Under the pieces are notes generated by a model. The model saw only the letters and a list, made by a program, of their open reading frames with translations. It had not been told where the DNA came from and did no database searches. The position numbers were made by a program, and so were the translations under genes. DNA of 46,700 nt from Pseudonocardia acidicola (lineage in GTDB: Bacteria; Actinomycetota; Actinomycetes; Mycobacteriales; Pseudonocardiaceae). Each line of letters begins with the position of its first letter. Within the stretch, counting starts at the first letter, position 1. Positions 8,216 to 15,413 of the stretch are shown here, in pieces. The DNA is taken from contig NZ_JAAXLA010000054.1 in the NCBI RefSeq assembly GCF_012911935.1, forward strand, positions 1-46,700. The letters run 5' to 3'.

Positions 8216-8887
8216 ATGCGACACCTGACCGTGCAGGACGTGATGACGCGCGACGTGCTCACCGCGCGCCCGGCGATGCCGCTCAAGGAGGTCGCCAGGG
8301 TCCTCAGTGAGCACCGCATCAGTGCCTTGCCCGTGCTGGACGTCGACGACCGGCTCGTCGGCGTGGTGTCCGAGCGCGACCTGCTCGCCAAGCACAGCGG
8401 TCAGCCGCCACACACGGCGCACTGGTGGCAGCCCCGGCAGGCTCATGACGAGGTGCGGCGAGCCGCGGGCGACACCGCGGGCGCGGTGATGAGCAGCCCG
8501 CCGGTCACCGTCGAACCGGATGCGATGCTGGCCCGGGCGGCGCGGCTGATGACCGAGCACGAGGTGAAACGGCTGCCCGTCGTCGACGCGCGCGGCACGC
8601 TCGTCGGCATCGTCGCCCGCCACGACCTGCTCGCCGCGTTCCTGCGTACCGACGGCGAGATCCGCGACGAGATCCGCACCGAGGTGTTCGCCCGCCAGCT
8701 GTGGGCCGACCCGGCCGGCGTCGAGGTCACGGTGGACGAGGGGCTGGTCACCCTGACCGGCACGGTTGACACCCGCAGCACCGCCGAACTGGCGGAGCGG
8801 CTCGTCCGCCGGGTGGACGGGGTCATCGACGTGGTCAGCTCGCTGGGCTACCGGATCGACGACAGCCCGACCACGCGGCGCCGCTGA
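8216..8887 (+). CDS. CBS domain pair with C-terminal BON domain (Hrp1-like)
   Basis: The product is 223 residues. The CBS pair opens with 'TVQDVMTRDVLTARPAMPLKEVARVL' halves and contains 'LVGVVSERDLL' and 'LVGIVARHDLL', the two repeats spanning about residues 3-142. A BON domain occupies about residues 150-215 ('WADPAGVEVTVDEGLVTLTGTV'). Mycobacterial Hrp1 (Rv2626c) is a secreted-type CBS protein of the DosR regulon; many actinobacterial relatives carry the added BON domain. An adenine-nucleotide-sensing role is likely. The ribosome-binding site is weak. Divergent from the ABC exporter operon. Confidence 0.85.
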   Translation: MRHLTVQDVMTRDVLTARPAMPLKEVARVLSEHRISALPVLDVDDRLVGVVSERDLLAKHSGQPPHTAHWWQPRQAHDEVRRAAGDTAGAVMSSPPVTVEPDAMLARAARLMTEHEVKRLPVVDARGTLVGIVARHDLLAAFLRTDGEIRDEIRTEVFARQLWADPAGVEVTVDEGLVTLTGTVDTRSTAELAERLVRRVDGVIDVVSSLGYRIDDSPTTRRR

Positions 8888-8892
8888 CCGTC

Positions 8893-8936
8893 GGGGACGA
8901 AGGTCCCTACCGGCCCCGGCACGTGTGCCCTAGCGT
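8893..8936 (+). promoter_or_regulatory. Dormancy-type promoter of ctaD1
   Basis: The box GGGGAC-GAA-GGTCCC (8893-8907) is nearly a perfect palindrome. Its centre is 31 bp before TAGCGT (8931-8936), one of the best -10 matches in the set. The initiation point is expected near 8943, giving a 21-nt leader with GGGAGG before the ATG at 8964. Confidence 0.65.
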
Positions 8937-8963
8937 CGCGCCGTTACCGGCGAGGGAGGCGCG

Positions 8964-10685
8964 ATGACGGCCACGGTCCCGAAGGTGACCCCGCAGGTCA
9001 TCACCAGCCGCCCGTACCCCGTCCGGCACGCCGCCAAGGGGACCGTGCTGCTGCGGTACCTGCGCACCACCGATCACAAGGAGATCGGGATCCTCTACGT
9101 CATCGCGTCGCTGTTGTTCTTCCTGACCGGCGGCCTGATGGCGATGCTGATGCGCGCCGAACTGGCCCGTCCGGGCCTGCAGTTCCTGTCCACCGAGCAG
9201 TACAACCAGCTGTTCACCATGCACGGCACGATCATGCTGCTCCTCTACGCGACGCCGATGGCCTTCGCCTTCGCCAATCTGGTGCTGCCGCTGCAGATCG
9301 GTGCCCCCGACGTCGCGTTCCCCCGGCTGAACGCGCTCTCGTTCTGGCTGTTCCTGTTCGGCGGGCTGATCGTCATGAGCGGGTTTCTGACCCCCGGTGG
9401 CGCGGCGGACTTCGGCTGGTTCGCCTACAGCCCGCTGAACGACGCGATGCACTCCCCCGGTGTCGGGGGAAATCTGTGGATCACCGGGCTGACGCTGAGC
9501 GGTGTCGGCACCATCCTCAGTGCCGTCAACTTCATCACCACGGTGGTCTGCCTGCGCGCGCCGGGGATGACGATGTTCCGGATGCCGCTGTTCACCTGGA
9601 CGCTGTTCGTGACGAGCATCCTGGTGCTGATGGCCTTCCCGGTGCTCGCCGCCGCGCTGCTGTGCCTGCTGGGCGACCGGCTGCTGGGTGCGCACGCCTT
9701 CGACCCGGCCAACGGCGGCGCGATCCTCTGGCAGCACCTGTTCTGGTTCTTCGGCCACCCCGAGGTCTACATCGTCGCGCTGCCCTTCTTCGGCATCATC
9801 TCCGAGATCGTCCCGGTGTTCAGCCGCAAACCGCTGTTCGGCTACAAGGGCCTCGTGTTCGCGACCATCGCCATCGCGGTGTTGTCGATGGCGGTGTGGG
9901 CGCACCACATGTTCGCCACCGGCGCGGTCCTGCTGGCCTTCTTCTCGCTCACCACGTTCCTCATCGCGGTGCCCACCGGCATCAAGTTCGTGAACTGGAT
10001 CGGCACCATGTGGCGCGGGAAACTCACCTTCGAGACACCGATGCTGTTCGCGATCGGGTTCCTGATCACGTTCCTGCTCGGCGGGCTCACCGGGATCCTG
10101 CTGGCCTCCCCGCCGCTGGACTTCCAGGTCTCCGACTCCTACTTCGTGGTCGCGCACTTCCACTACGTGCTGTTCGGCACCATCGTGTTCGCCACCTACG
10201 GCGGGATCTACTTCTGGTTCCCGAAGGTGACCGGCCGGATGATGGACGAGACCCTCGGAAAGATCCACTTCTGGACCACGTTCGTCGGCTTCCACCTGAC
10301 GTTCCTGGTGCAGCACTGGCTGGGCGCGGAGGGCATGCCCCGCCGGTACGCGGACTACCTGCCCACCGACGGGTTCACCACGCTCAACACCGTCTCCTCG
10401 ATCGGCGCTTTCCTGCTCGGCGCGTCGGTGCTGCCGTTCCTGTGGAACATCGCCCACAGCTACCGCTACGGCCGGGTCGTGACCGTCGACGACCCCTGGG
10501 GGTACGGCAACTCGCTGGAATGGGCCACCTCCTGTCCCCCGCCGCGGCACAACTTCACCGAACTGCCGCGCATCCGCTCCGAACGGCCGGCCTTCGACCT
10601 GCACTACCCGCACCTCGTCGCGCGGGCTCGTGCGGAGGCCCATACGAGTCGCAGGTCAGGCCGGGTGCCCCTGCGACAAGGGTGA
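8964..10685 (+). CDS. ctaD: Cytochrome c oxidase subunit I, copy 1
   Basis: The product is 573 residues with about twelve transmembrane segments. Haem ligands are H87 ('FTMHGTIM'), H398 and H400 ('VVAHFHYV'). Copper B ligands are H265 in 'FGHPEVY', with the cross-linked Tyr 269 present, and H314/H315 in 'WAHHM'. It is the catalytic subunit of an aa3-type oxidase that reduces oxygen at the membrane. The start is supported by GAGGGAGG. It stands apart from ctaC, ctaE and qcr genes, so it is an alternative subunit. Unlike copy 2 (16977-18740) it lies behind a dormancy-type promoter. Blocks of its DNA are almost identical to copy 2. Confidence 0.95.
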   Translation: MTATVPKVTPQVITSRPYPVRHAAKGTVLLRYLRTTDHKEIGILYVIASLLFFLTGGLMAMLMRAELARPGLQFLSTEQYNQLFTMHGTIMLLLYATPMAFAFANLVLPLQIGAPDVAFPRLNALSFWLFLFGGLIVMSGFLTPGGAADFGWFAYSPLNDAMHSPGVGGNLWITGLTLSGVGTILSAVNFITTVVCLRAPGMTMFRMPLFTWTLFVTSILVLMAFPVLAAALLCLLGDRLLGAHAFDPANGGAILWQHLFWFFGHPEVYIVALPFFGIISEIVPVFSRKPLFGYKGLVFATIAIAVLSMAVWAHHMFATGAVLLAFFSLTTFLIAVPTGIKFVNWIGTMWRGKLTFETPMLFAIGFLITFLLGGLTGILLASPPLDFQVSDSYFVVAHFHYVLFGTIVFATYGGIYFWFPKVTGRMMDETLGKIHFWTTFVGFHLTFLVQHWLGAEGMPRRYADYLPTDGFTTLNTVSSIGAFLLGASVLPFLWNIAHSYRYGRVVTVDDPWGYGNSLEWATSCPPPRHNFTELPRIRSERPAFDLHYPHLVARARAEAHTSRRSGRVPLRQG

Positions 10686-10724
10686 CGAAGGGCCCTGTGA
10701 GAGCGACACGGGGCGGCGCAGCCT
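10681..10724 (+). promoter_or_regulatory. Dormancy-type promoter of hsp20
   Basis: The box GGTGAC-GAA-GGGCCC (10681-10695) overlaps the ctaD1 stop codon; CAGCCT (10719-10724) is 31 bp from its centre. The initiation point is expected near 10731, inside the hairpin that precedes hsp20. Confidence 0.55.
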
Positions 10725-10765
10725 CGTCGTCACGGGGGGTCGGGACGCGGCCCCGTGACGACGAG
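10723..10765 (+). repeat. 15-bp perfect inverted repeat in the hsp20 leader
   Basis: CTCGTCGTCACGGGG (10723-10737) and CCCCGTGACGACGAG (10751-10765) are perfectly complementary around a 13-nt loop. The right arm abuts the ribosome-binding site AGAGGTG of hsp20. It could be a DNA operator, a terminator for ctaD1 read-through, or an RNA structure that hides the ribosome-binding site. It is unlike the CIRCE or HAIR consensus. Confidence 0.75.
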
Positions 10766-10776
10766 AGGTGAACGAG

Positions 10777-11247
10777 ATGTCGAGCATCGAGCGGCGCGAT
10801 CGGATGGAGCCGGCCGGCTTGTTCGACCGGATGGACCGGTTCTTCGACGACTGGATGCAGGCCACACCCGCGCGCCGGATGTTCCCGTTCGCGCTCTGGC
10901 CCGGTGAGGACATCCTGCGGGTGGACGAGTACCGCGAGGGAGACACCCTGGTCATCCGGGCCGACCTGCCCGGCATCGACCCGGACAAGGACGTCACCGT
11001 CTCGGTGAGCGACGGGGTGCTGCGCATCGACGCGCAGCGCTCCCACGAGGAGAAGGTCGAGAAGCGCGGGTACCGGCGCCAGGAACTGCGCTACGGCAGC
11101 TTCCACCGCGCGCTCACCCTGCCCGAGGGGGTCACCGACGCCGACGTCTGCGCGACGTACACCAACGGCGTCCTGGAGATCCGGATCCCGATGCCCGAGG
11201 CTCCCGCACCCGCGGAACCGAAGAAGATCGCGATCTCGAAGAGCTGA
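10777..11247 (+). CDS. Hsp20/alpha-crystallin small heat shock protein
   Basis: The product is 156 residues. The ATG at 10777 is used with AGAGGTG six bases upstream; a GTG three codons earlier lies inside that site. The alpha-crystallin domain spans about residues 45-140. It starts at 'ILRVDEYREGDTLVIRADLPGIDPDKDVTVSVSDGVLRI', includes 'YGSFHRALTLPEGV' and ends 'YTNGVLEIRIPMPE'. The C-terminal tail 'AEPKKIAISKS' supplies an I-x-I-type anchor. It is an ATP-independent holdase. Its context matches HspX/Acr (Rv2031c), the hallmark dormancy chaperone of mycobacteria. Confidence 0.93.
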   Translation: MSSIERRDRMEPAGLFDRMDRFFDDWMQATPARRMFPFALWPGEDILRVDEYREGDTLVIRADLPGIDPDKDVTVSVSDGVLRIDAQRSHEEKVEKRGYRRQELRYGSFHRALTLPEGVTDADVCATYTNGVLEIRIPMPEAPAPAEPKKIAISKS

Positions 11248-11264
11248 CCCCGGCACAGCACGAC

Positions 11265-11289
11265 CGGCCCGCCGAACACGGGCGGGCCG
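11265..11289. terminator. Bidirectional terminator hairpin between hsp20 and the hibernation factor gene
   Basis: CGGCCCGCC (11265-11273) pairs perfectly with GGCGGGCCG (11281-11289) over a 7-nt loop, in the 59-bp gap between convergent genes. Confidence 0.65.
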
Positions 11290-11306
11290 TTCGTGGCGCC
11301 CGGACC

Positions 11307-12062
11307 TCAACCGGCCGGTGCGATGACTCCGTACCGGCCGTCGTAGCGACGGTAGAGCAGGTGGCCGCGGTGGCTGTCCTCGTCCCGGTAGAACAGGAAC
11401 GGCAGGCCGCTCAGGCCGAGCCGGTCGATCGCCTGCTCGGTCGTGAGCGGCGGTGCGGGATGCCCACTGATCGACACGGTGGCCGTGTGCGGGGCCACCT
11501 GGTCCGGCTGCGGGTGCAGCTGCGCCAGCCGGGGGCCGGCGACGTCGCGGTAGAGCACACTGTCCTGCCCGCTGCCCGCCTCGGTGAACAGGTGGAAGTC
11601 GTAGTCGCACCCCTCCATCTCGGCCAGCGCCTCGTCCACCGAGCACGTCGCGAGGCGGTAGGACTTGCGCCGCGACACCCGGGCCCCGGGCCCCTGCTGG
11701 GTGCCGGGGGCATCGCGGCCCTCGCCTCGGCTGTGCCGGTAGCGGTCCGTGTGCGCCTGTTCGAGCCGGCGCCGCAGCCGGGCGGCCAGCAGGTCGGCGG
11801 CCTCGGCGGCGGTGCCGGCGGTGACCTGCACCCGCAGCAGCCGGCCGCCCAGATCGACGTTGGCCTGGGCGACCATCGGATGTGTGACGGCCGGGTCGGG
11901 TAGTCGGGTGAGCCGGATCCGGACGCCGAGCACCGGCTCGGGGGCCGGCCGCAGCAGCGCCACGATCGTGCGCTGCAGATAGCCGAGCGCCCCGACCGGT
12001 AGCTCCCCGTGCCCGGAGGTCTCGACCACCGGTACGTCGGCCCTCACGCCACGAACTCCCAT
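11307..12062 (-). CDS. Dormancy-type ribosome hibernation factor (HPF/RafH-like)
   Basis: The product is 251 residues. The ATG at 12062 follows GGAGGGGAG. The first 120 residues are a divergent S30AE-type region. The C-terminal dimerisation domain appears twice: about residues 132-178 ('SRRKSYRLATCSVDEALAEM...DFHLFTEAGSGQDSVLYRD') and about residues 203-249 ('LTTEQAIDRLGLSGLPFLFYRD...LLYRRYDGRYGVIAP'). Mycobacterial RafH (Rv0079/MSMEG_3935) is the hypoxia-induced ribosome-stabilising homologue. It lies 20 bp downstream of the second Acg-like gene on the same strand and is probably co-transcribed. The family call is good; the order of domains is read from sequence only. Confidence 0.8.
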   Translation of the reverse strand: MGVRGVRADVPVVETSGHGELPVGALGYLQRTIVALLRPAPEPVLGVRIRLTRLPDPAVTHPMVAQANVDLGGRLLRVQVTAGTAAEAADLLAARLRRRLEQAHTDRYRHSRGEGRDAPGTQQGPGARVSRRKSYRLATCSVDEALAEMEGCDYDFHLFTEAGSGQDSVLYRDVAGPRLAQLHPQPDQVAPHTATVSISGHPAPPLTTEQAIDRLGLSGLPFLFYRDEDSHRGHLLYRRYDGRYGVIAPAG

Positions 12063-12082
12063 CGGTTCTCCCCTCCGGCACG

Positions 12083-13111
12083 TCATGAATCCCGCAGCGG
12101 GTCGATCACGAACGCGTCGGGGGCACGCCGCGGGCTGCCGGCAGCGCGCCCCGAGGCCCAGCCCAGTCGGATCAGCAGTTGCGGGGTCCCGGTCAGGCCC
12201 AGCCGGACACGGAGCCGCTCGCGCAGCCCCGGGACGTCCAGCACGGTGCCGATGACCGACCCGGCCAGCCCGGCCGCGGTGGCCGTGAGCAGCACGTCCT
12301 GGGTGCTGCGGCCGGTCTGCACCGCGTCCGTCCGGGTGTCCTGGTCGGTCCCGACGACGATCAGCACCCGGCCGCTCAGGGCTGCGGTGAGCTCGCCCGG
12401 TTCCGCGACCGGCATCGGGTCGGCGAACAGGCCCGGTAGCGGCTGCCCGGGGCCCGCCGGGGTGCGGCGGGGGACGCCGTCGTGCTCGGCGGCGCCCGGG
12501 GTGCGCACCCAGCGGGCGAGCTCCGCGCGGGCCTCCTCGTCGGCGGCGAGCCGGCTCGCACCGTCCGCGAGCACCTCGGCGAGGGCGGCGAGCCGGCCGG
12601 GGCGGTCGATCCGCCGGACGTGCACGCCGGGCCGCGCGCCGACGGCGAGCAGCCGCCGCAGGGTCTGCGCCGCGACCGGACGCCGGGTGTAGGGCCCGCG
12701 GTGGCAATGCCGGTGCGCGACCGCGGCGTAGCGCTCCTCGGTCGCCCGGGTGGGCGCCTCCAGCCCGACCGCCCGCACCGTCGCCACGTGCCAGGGCTGC
12801 CGGCCGTCGGGCAGCAGGGTGATCCCGGGCCGGTAACCCAGGTGCCGCATCGCCAACTCGAGATTCGTGACCGCCGCCCCGCAGGACACCAGCAGGCCGC
12901 GGGCGCCGGGATCGAGCCGGTCGAGGCGGCGCCGCGGGTCCGCGTACAGCTCCACCCGGCCGGGCAGCATCCGCAGCGACCACGGTTGGGTGTTCAGGAT
13001 CGAGGGAGCGGCCCGGACCGCCGCGACGAGCACCCCGTGCTGCGGACCGCTCCATCCCACCGGCGGCCAGCGCCGCTGCCCGCCGGGGGCGATCAGCTGC
13101 CCCGACACCAC
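12083..13111 (-). CDS. Second Acg-family nitroreductase-like protein
   Basis: The product is 342 residues from the GTG at 13111. The frame is open further upstream, with other GTGs at 13159 and 13228, so the start is uncertain. 'AAVRAAPSILNTQPWSLRM' is the family N-terminal motif; 'GARGLLVSCGAAVTNLELAM' and 'PQLLIRLGWASG...PRRAPDAFVIDPL' also match Acg relatives. It is more divergent than the copy at 1902-2888. A 28-codon ORF at 13117-13203 with its own ribosome-binding site ends 5 bp before the chosen GTG. That would fit translational coupling. The hibernation factor gene follows on the same strand. Confidence 0.78.
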   Translation of the reverse strand: MVSGQLIAPGGQRRWPPVGWSGPQHGVLVAAVRAAPSILNTQPWSLRMLPGRVELYADPRRRLDRLDPGARGLLVSCGAAVTNLELAMRHLGYRPGITLLPDGRQPWHVATVRAVGLEAPTRATEERYAAVAHRHCHRGPYTRRPVAAQTLRRLLAVGARPGVHVRRIDRPGRLAALAEVLADGASRLAADEEARAELARWVRTPGAAEHDGVPRRTPAGPGQPLPGLFADPMPVAEPGELTAALSGRVLIVVGTDQDTRTDAVQTGRSTQDVLLTATAAGLAGSVIGTVLDVPGLRERLRVRLGLTGTPQLLIRLGWASGRAAGSPRRAPDAFVIDPLRDS

Positions 13112-13116
13112 GTCAC

Positions 13117-13203
13117 TCAGCGGGCGGGCGCCGCGGGTACCGGCACCCGGCCCGAACACCTCGCAGTCCCGGCCGTCCGCGCCGTCCCGCCTGTCAGTGC
13201 CAT
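13117..13203 (-). CDS. Possible 28-codon leader ORF before the second Acg-like gene
   Basis: An ATG at 13203 is preceded by GAGGACGG at good spacing and opens a 28-residue Ala/Thr-rich frame that stops at 13117, five bases before the nitroreductase GTG. There is no similarity to known peptides. It may be a coupling device, or it may be chance. Confidence 0.25.
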   Translation of the reverse strand: MALTGGTARTAGTARCSGRVPVPAAPAR

Positions 13204-13262
13204 GTCCGTCCTCGACCCGTCGGCACACACCTGCGGGGCAGCCTCCGACGCGGGCACCGCCG

Positions 13263-13306
13263 GACGGCACCGGCGGAGGGCCCCGGCCGCGGGGGCCGAT
13301 GGTCCC
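13263..13306 (-). promoter_or_regulatory. Candidate dormancy-type promoter of the second Acg-like/hibernation factor operon
   Basis: The box reads GGGACC-ATC-GGCCCC on the minus strand (13292-13306), a strong match. At 30 bp the minus strand has TGCCGT, one base away from the -10 pattern of the set, so the box is convincing and the -10 is weak. Confidence 0.45.
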
Positions 13307-13327
13307 TGGCCGTGGTCCGCCGCGGGC

Positions 13328-13371
13328 GGGACCTGCGGCCCTGTTCGGTGGCGGCCCCACCGGGCGAGCCT
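13328..13371 (+). promoter_or_regulatory. Dormancy-type promoter of the flavodoxin gene
   Basis: The box GGGACC-TGC-GGCCCT (13328-13342) has its centre 31 bp before GAGCCT (13366-13371). The initiation point is expected near 13378, giving a 31-nt leader before the ATG at 13409. Confidence 0.6.
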
Positions 13372-13408
13372 GAGCCGGTCAGCGGCCGCGTCCGGCGAGG
13401 AGGACCCG

Positions 13409-13912
13409 ATGAGCGACGTGCTGGTGGCCTACGCGACGAGGTCGGGCGCGACCGCGGAGATCGCGGAGGCGATCGCCACCGAGCTGCGCGCGTGCGGGCT
13501 GGACACCGACGTGCGCGCGGCCGGGTCGGTCCACGACCTCGACGGGTACCGCGCGGTCGTGCTGGGCAGCGCGCTGTACCTGCGCCGGTGGCGCCCGGAC
13601 GCGGTCCGTTTCCTGCGCCGGCACGTCGCGGCGCTGAGCGATCGCCGGGTGTGGCTGTTCCATTCCGGCCCGTGCGGCCGCGACCGCGACGCCCCGCAGC
13701 CCGAGCCCGCGGTGGTGCGCCGCCGGCGCCGGTCGCTGGACTGCGACCCGCCCGTCACGTTCGGCGGCAAGCTCGATCCGGCCACCGCCCGCGGCTTCTT
13801 CGCCCGCCGGATGGCGACCGGCGAGCTGGCCGGCGACTTCCGGGACTGGACCAGGATCCGCGCCTGGGCCCGCGGGATCGCCGCCGAGCTCGGGGCCCGT
13901 GTCGACCGCTGA
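13409..13912 (+). CDS. Flavodoxin-domain protein
   Basis: The product is 167 residues; the ATG at 13409 follows GAGGAGGA. The N-terminal 'VLVAYATRSGATAEIAEAIA' is the FMN phosphate-binding loop of flavodoxins, and 'YRAVVLGSALYLRRW' and 'VWLFHSGPCG' match the next two FMN-contacting segments. Proteins of this shape include the HemG-like protoporphyrinogen oxidases and actinobacterial flavodoxin-domain proteins of dormancy clusters. An electron-transfer role is likely; the partner is unknown. Confidence 0.82.
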   Translation: MSDVLVAYATRSGATAEIAEAIATELRACGLDTDVRAAGSVHDLDGYRAVVLGSALYLRRWRPDAVRFLRRHVAALSDRRVWLFHSGPCGRDRDAPQPEPAVVRRRRRSLDCDPPVTFGGKLDPATARGFFARRMATGELAGDFRDWTRIRAWARGIAAELGARVDR

Positions 13913-13924
13913 CCCGGCCCCGCC

Positions 13925-13954
13925 ACCTCGAGCCGAGGTCCGCGGAGAGCGCGG
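13925..13954. terminator. Two short hairpins between convergent genes
   Basis: ACCTCG-AGC-CGAGGT (13925-13939) is followed directly by CCGCG-gagag-CGCGG (13940-13954) in the gap between the flavodoxin and esterase genes. They probably act as a terminator, though the stems are short. Confidence 0.4.
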
Positions 13955-13975
13955 CAGCTGCTCACCCCGGGGCGG

Positions 13976-15310
13976 TCAGGGATCGACCAGGCCCATCCGC
14001 GCCGCGAGCCGTGGCAGCGCGGTCTCCAAGGCCCCGGTGGCGACATCCCACGAGTGCCGGCCGGGCAGCGTGAGCAGCTCCACCTGCATGCCGGCGCGCC
14101 GCACGGCGGCGACCACCCGCGCGGCCTGCGGCCCGTAGACGTCGTCGTCCCGGCCGACCGCGACGATGCCCGTGCTGTCGGGGAACCTCGACCCGGCCAG
14201 GATGTCCAGCGGGTTGACCGCGCGGAACCGCGTGTCGTCACCGCCGTAGGTCGCCGCCACCGTCTTCGCACGACCGCCCAGCGACGGCTCGTCCTGCCCG
14301 GAGATGTCGAGGAAGGTCGGATACACCAGCGGGCGGCGCACCGCGAGCTGCAACGCGCACGTGCCGCCGTAGGAGAAGCCGCCGATCGCCCGGTGCCGCG
14401 GGTCCGGATCCGCCTGCAGGTGCGCGGCCACCCAGGCCGGCACGTCATCGGCCAGGTAGGTCTCCGCGTTGCCCAGCCGGGAGTCCAGGCACAGCGGGTT
14501 GGCCAGCGACGACCCCGTCGCGTCCGGCATCACGACGATCGGCGCGAGACCGGCGTGCCGGGCCGCGAAGCGGTCCAGCACCCCGGCCATCCGCCCGGCG
14601 AGCAGCCAGTCCTGCGGGACACCGGGCTGGCCGGCGACCAGCACGAGCACCGGCAGCAGCGGCCGCGGCGAGACCAGGTAGGCCGGCGGCAGGTACACCG
14701 ACGCGGGCCGGGCCGCAAACCCCGACACCGGGGCCGGGATGTCGACCAGCGCCACCTTCCCGGTCGGAGGCATCCCCGGCGGCGGCCGCCACACCCGCGA
14801 CACCGGTTCCCCCGGGCCGGGGGTGACGACGGGGCCGTTGCGGGCGACGGCCCCGAGGTCGATCTCGTTGGCCGCCGGGACACCGAGCACCGCGCCCAGG
14901 GTCGGCCGGTACTCGTACACCGCGTTGATCTTCACACCGACCACGGCGAGCACCAGCAGTACGGCGGGCACGGTGGCGGCGCGCCGCCACCACGGCGCCG
15001 ACCACCAGTTGGCCACGGCCAGCACGATCGCGAGCAGCATGACCGCGGCCCAGACCAGGATCCGGATCGGCAGCGCGTCGGGGAACGGCTGCCAGATCGC
15101 CAGCACGGCGTCGGCCGCCGCGACGGCGAGCAGCGCGCCGCCGACGCAGGCCGGCACCACCCACCGCCACCAGCGGCGGCCGCGCCGGACGAGCAGGAAC
15201 GCCATCGCCAGCGCGCCCAGCACGGTGATGGTCGTGGGCACCGGGCCGAAGACCAGCGACGACTCCAGCAGCCAGGTCGCGACCGGACTCCCCTTCCCCG
15301 TGGCGGACAA
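13976..15310 (-). CDS. Membrane-anchored esterase, alpha/beta-hydrolase fold
   Basis: The product is 444 residues with a TTG at 15310 as best start; no ribosome-binding site is visible. Four transmembrane segments cover about residues 12-130. The rest is an esterase-D/Ag85-like hydrolase: 'GVPQDWLLAGRMAGVLDRFAARH', 'VVMPDATGSS', nucleophile elbow 'GFSYGG' (Ser), acid 'GRDDDVYGP' (Asp) and 'PGRHSW' (His). The catalytic domain probably faces outward, as in mycobacterial membrane-linked esterases. The substrate is unknown. Confidence 0.8.
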   Translation of the reverse strand: MSATGKGSPVATWLLESSLVFGPVPTTITVLGALAMAFLLVRRGRRWWRWVVPACVGGALLAVAAADAVLAIWQPFPDALPIRILVWAAVMLLAIVLAVANWWSAPWWRRAATVPAVLLVLAVVGVKINAVYEYRPTLGAVLGVPAANEIDLGAVARNGPVVTPGPGEPVSRVWRPPPGMPPTGKVALVDIPAPVSGFAARPASVYLPPAYLVSPRPLLPVLVLVAGQPGVPQDWLLAGRMAGVLDRFAARHAGLAPIVVMPDATGSSLANPLCLDSRLGNAETYLADDVPAWVAAHLQADPDPRHRAIGGFSYGGTCALQLAVRRPLVYPTFLDISGQDEPSLGGRAKTVAATYGGDDTRFRAVNPLDILAGSRFPDSTGIVAVGRDDDVYGPQAARVVAAVRRAGMQVELLTLPGRHSWDVATGALETALPRLAARMGLVDP

Positions 15311-15413
15311 CGGCGGCGCCGAGGGTAGCGACCGGCCGCGGCGGACCTGATCCCGGTCGCAGGAGTCCGGCGCGGCGCCGGGGCAATCTACACCCCGGTG
15401 CGCGGCGTCGGGT

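Noticed and set aside
8907..10643. Long minus-strand frame opposite ctaD1 (and a similar one opposite ctaD2)
   Set aside because: Both are shadows of the conserved oxidase codons; the similarity between them follows from the ctaD duplication.
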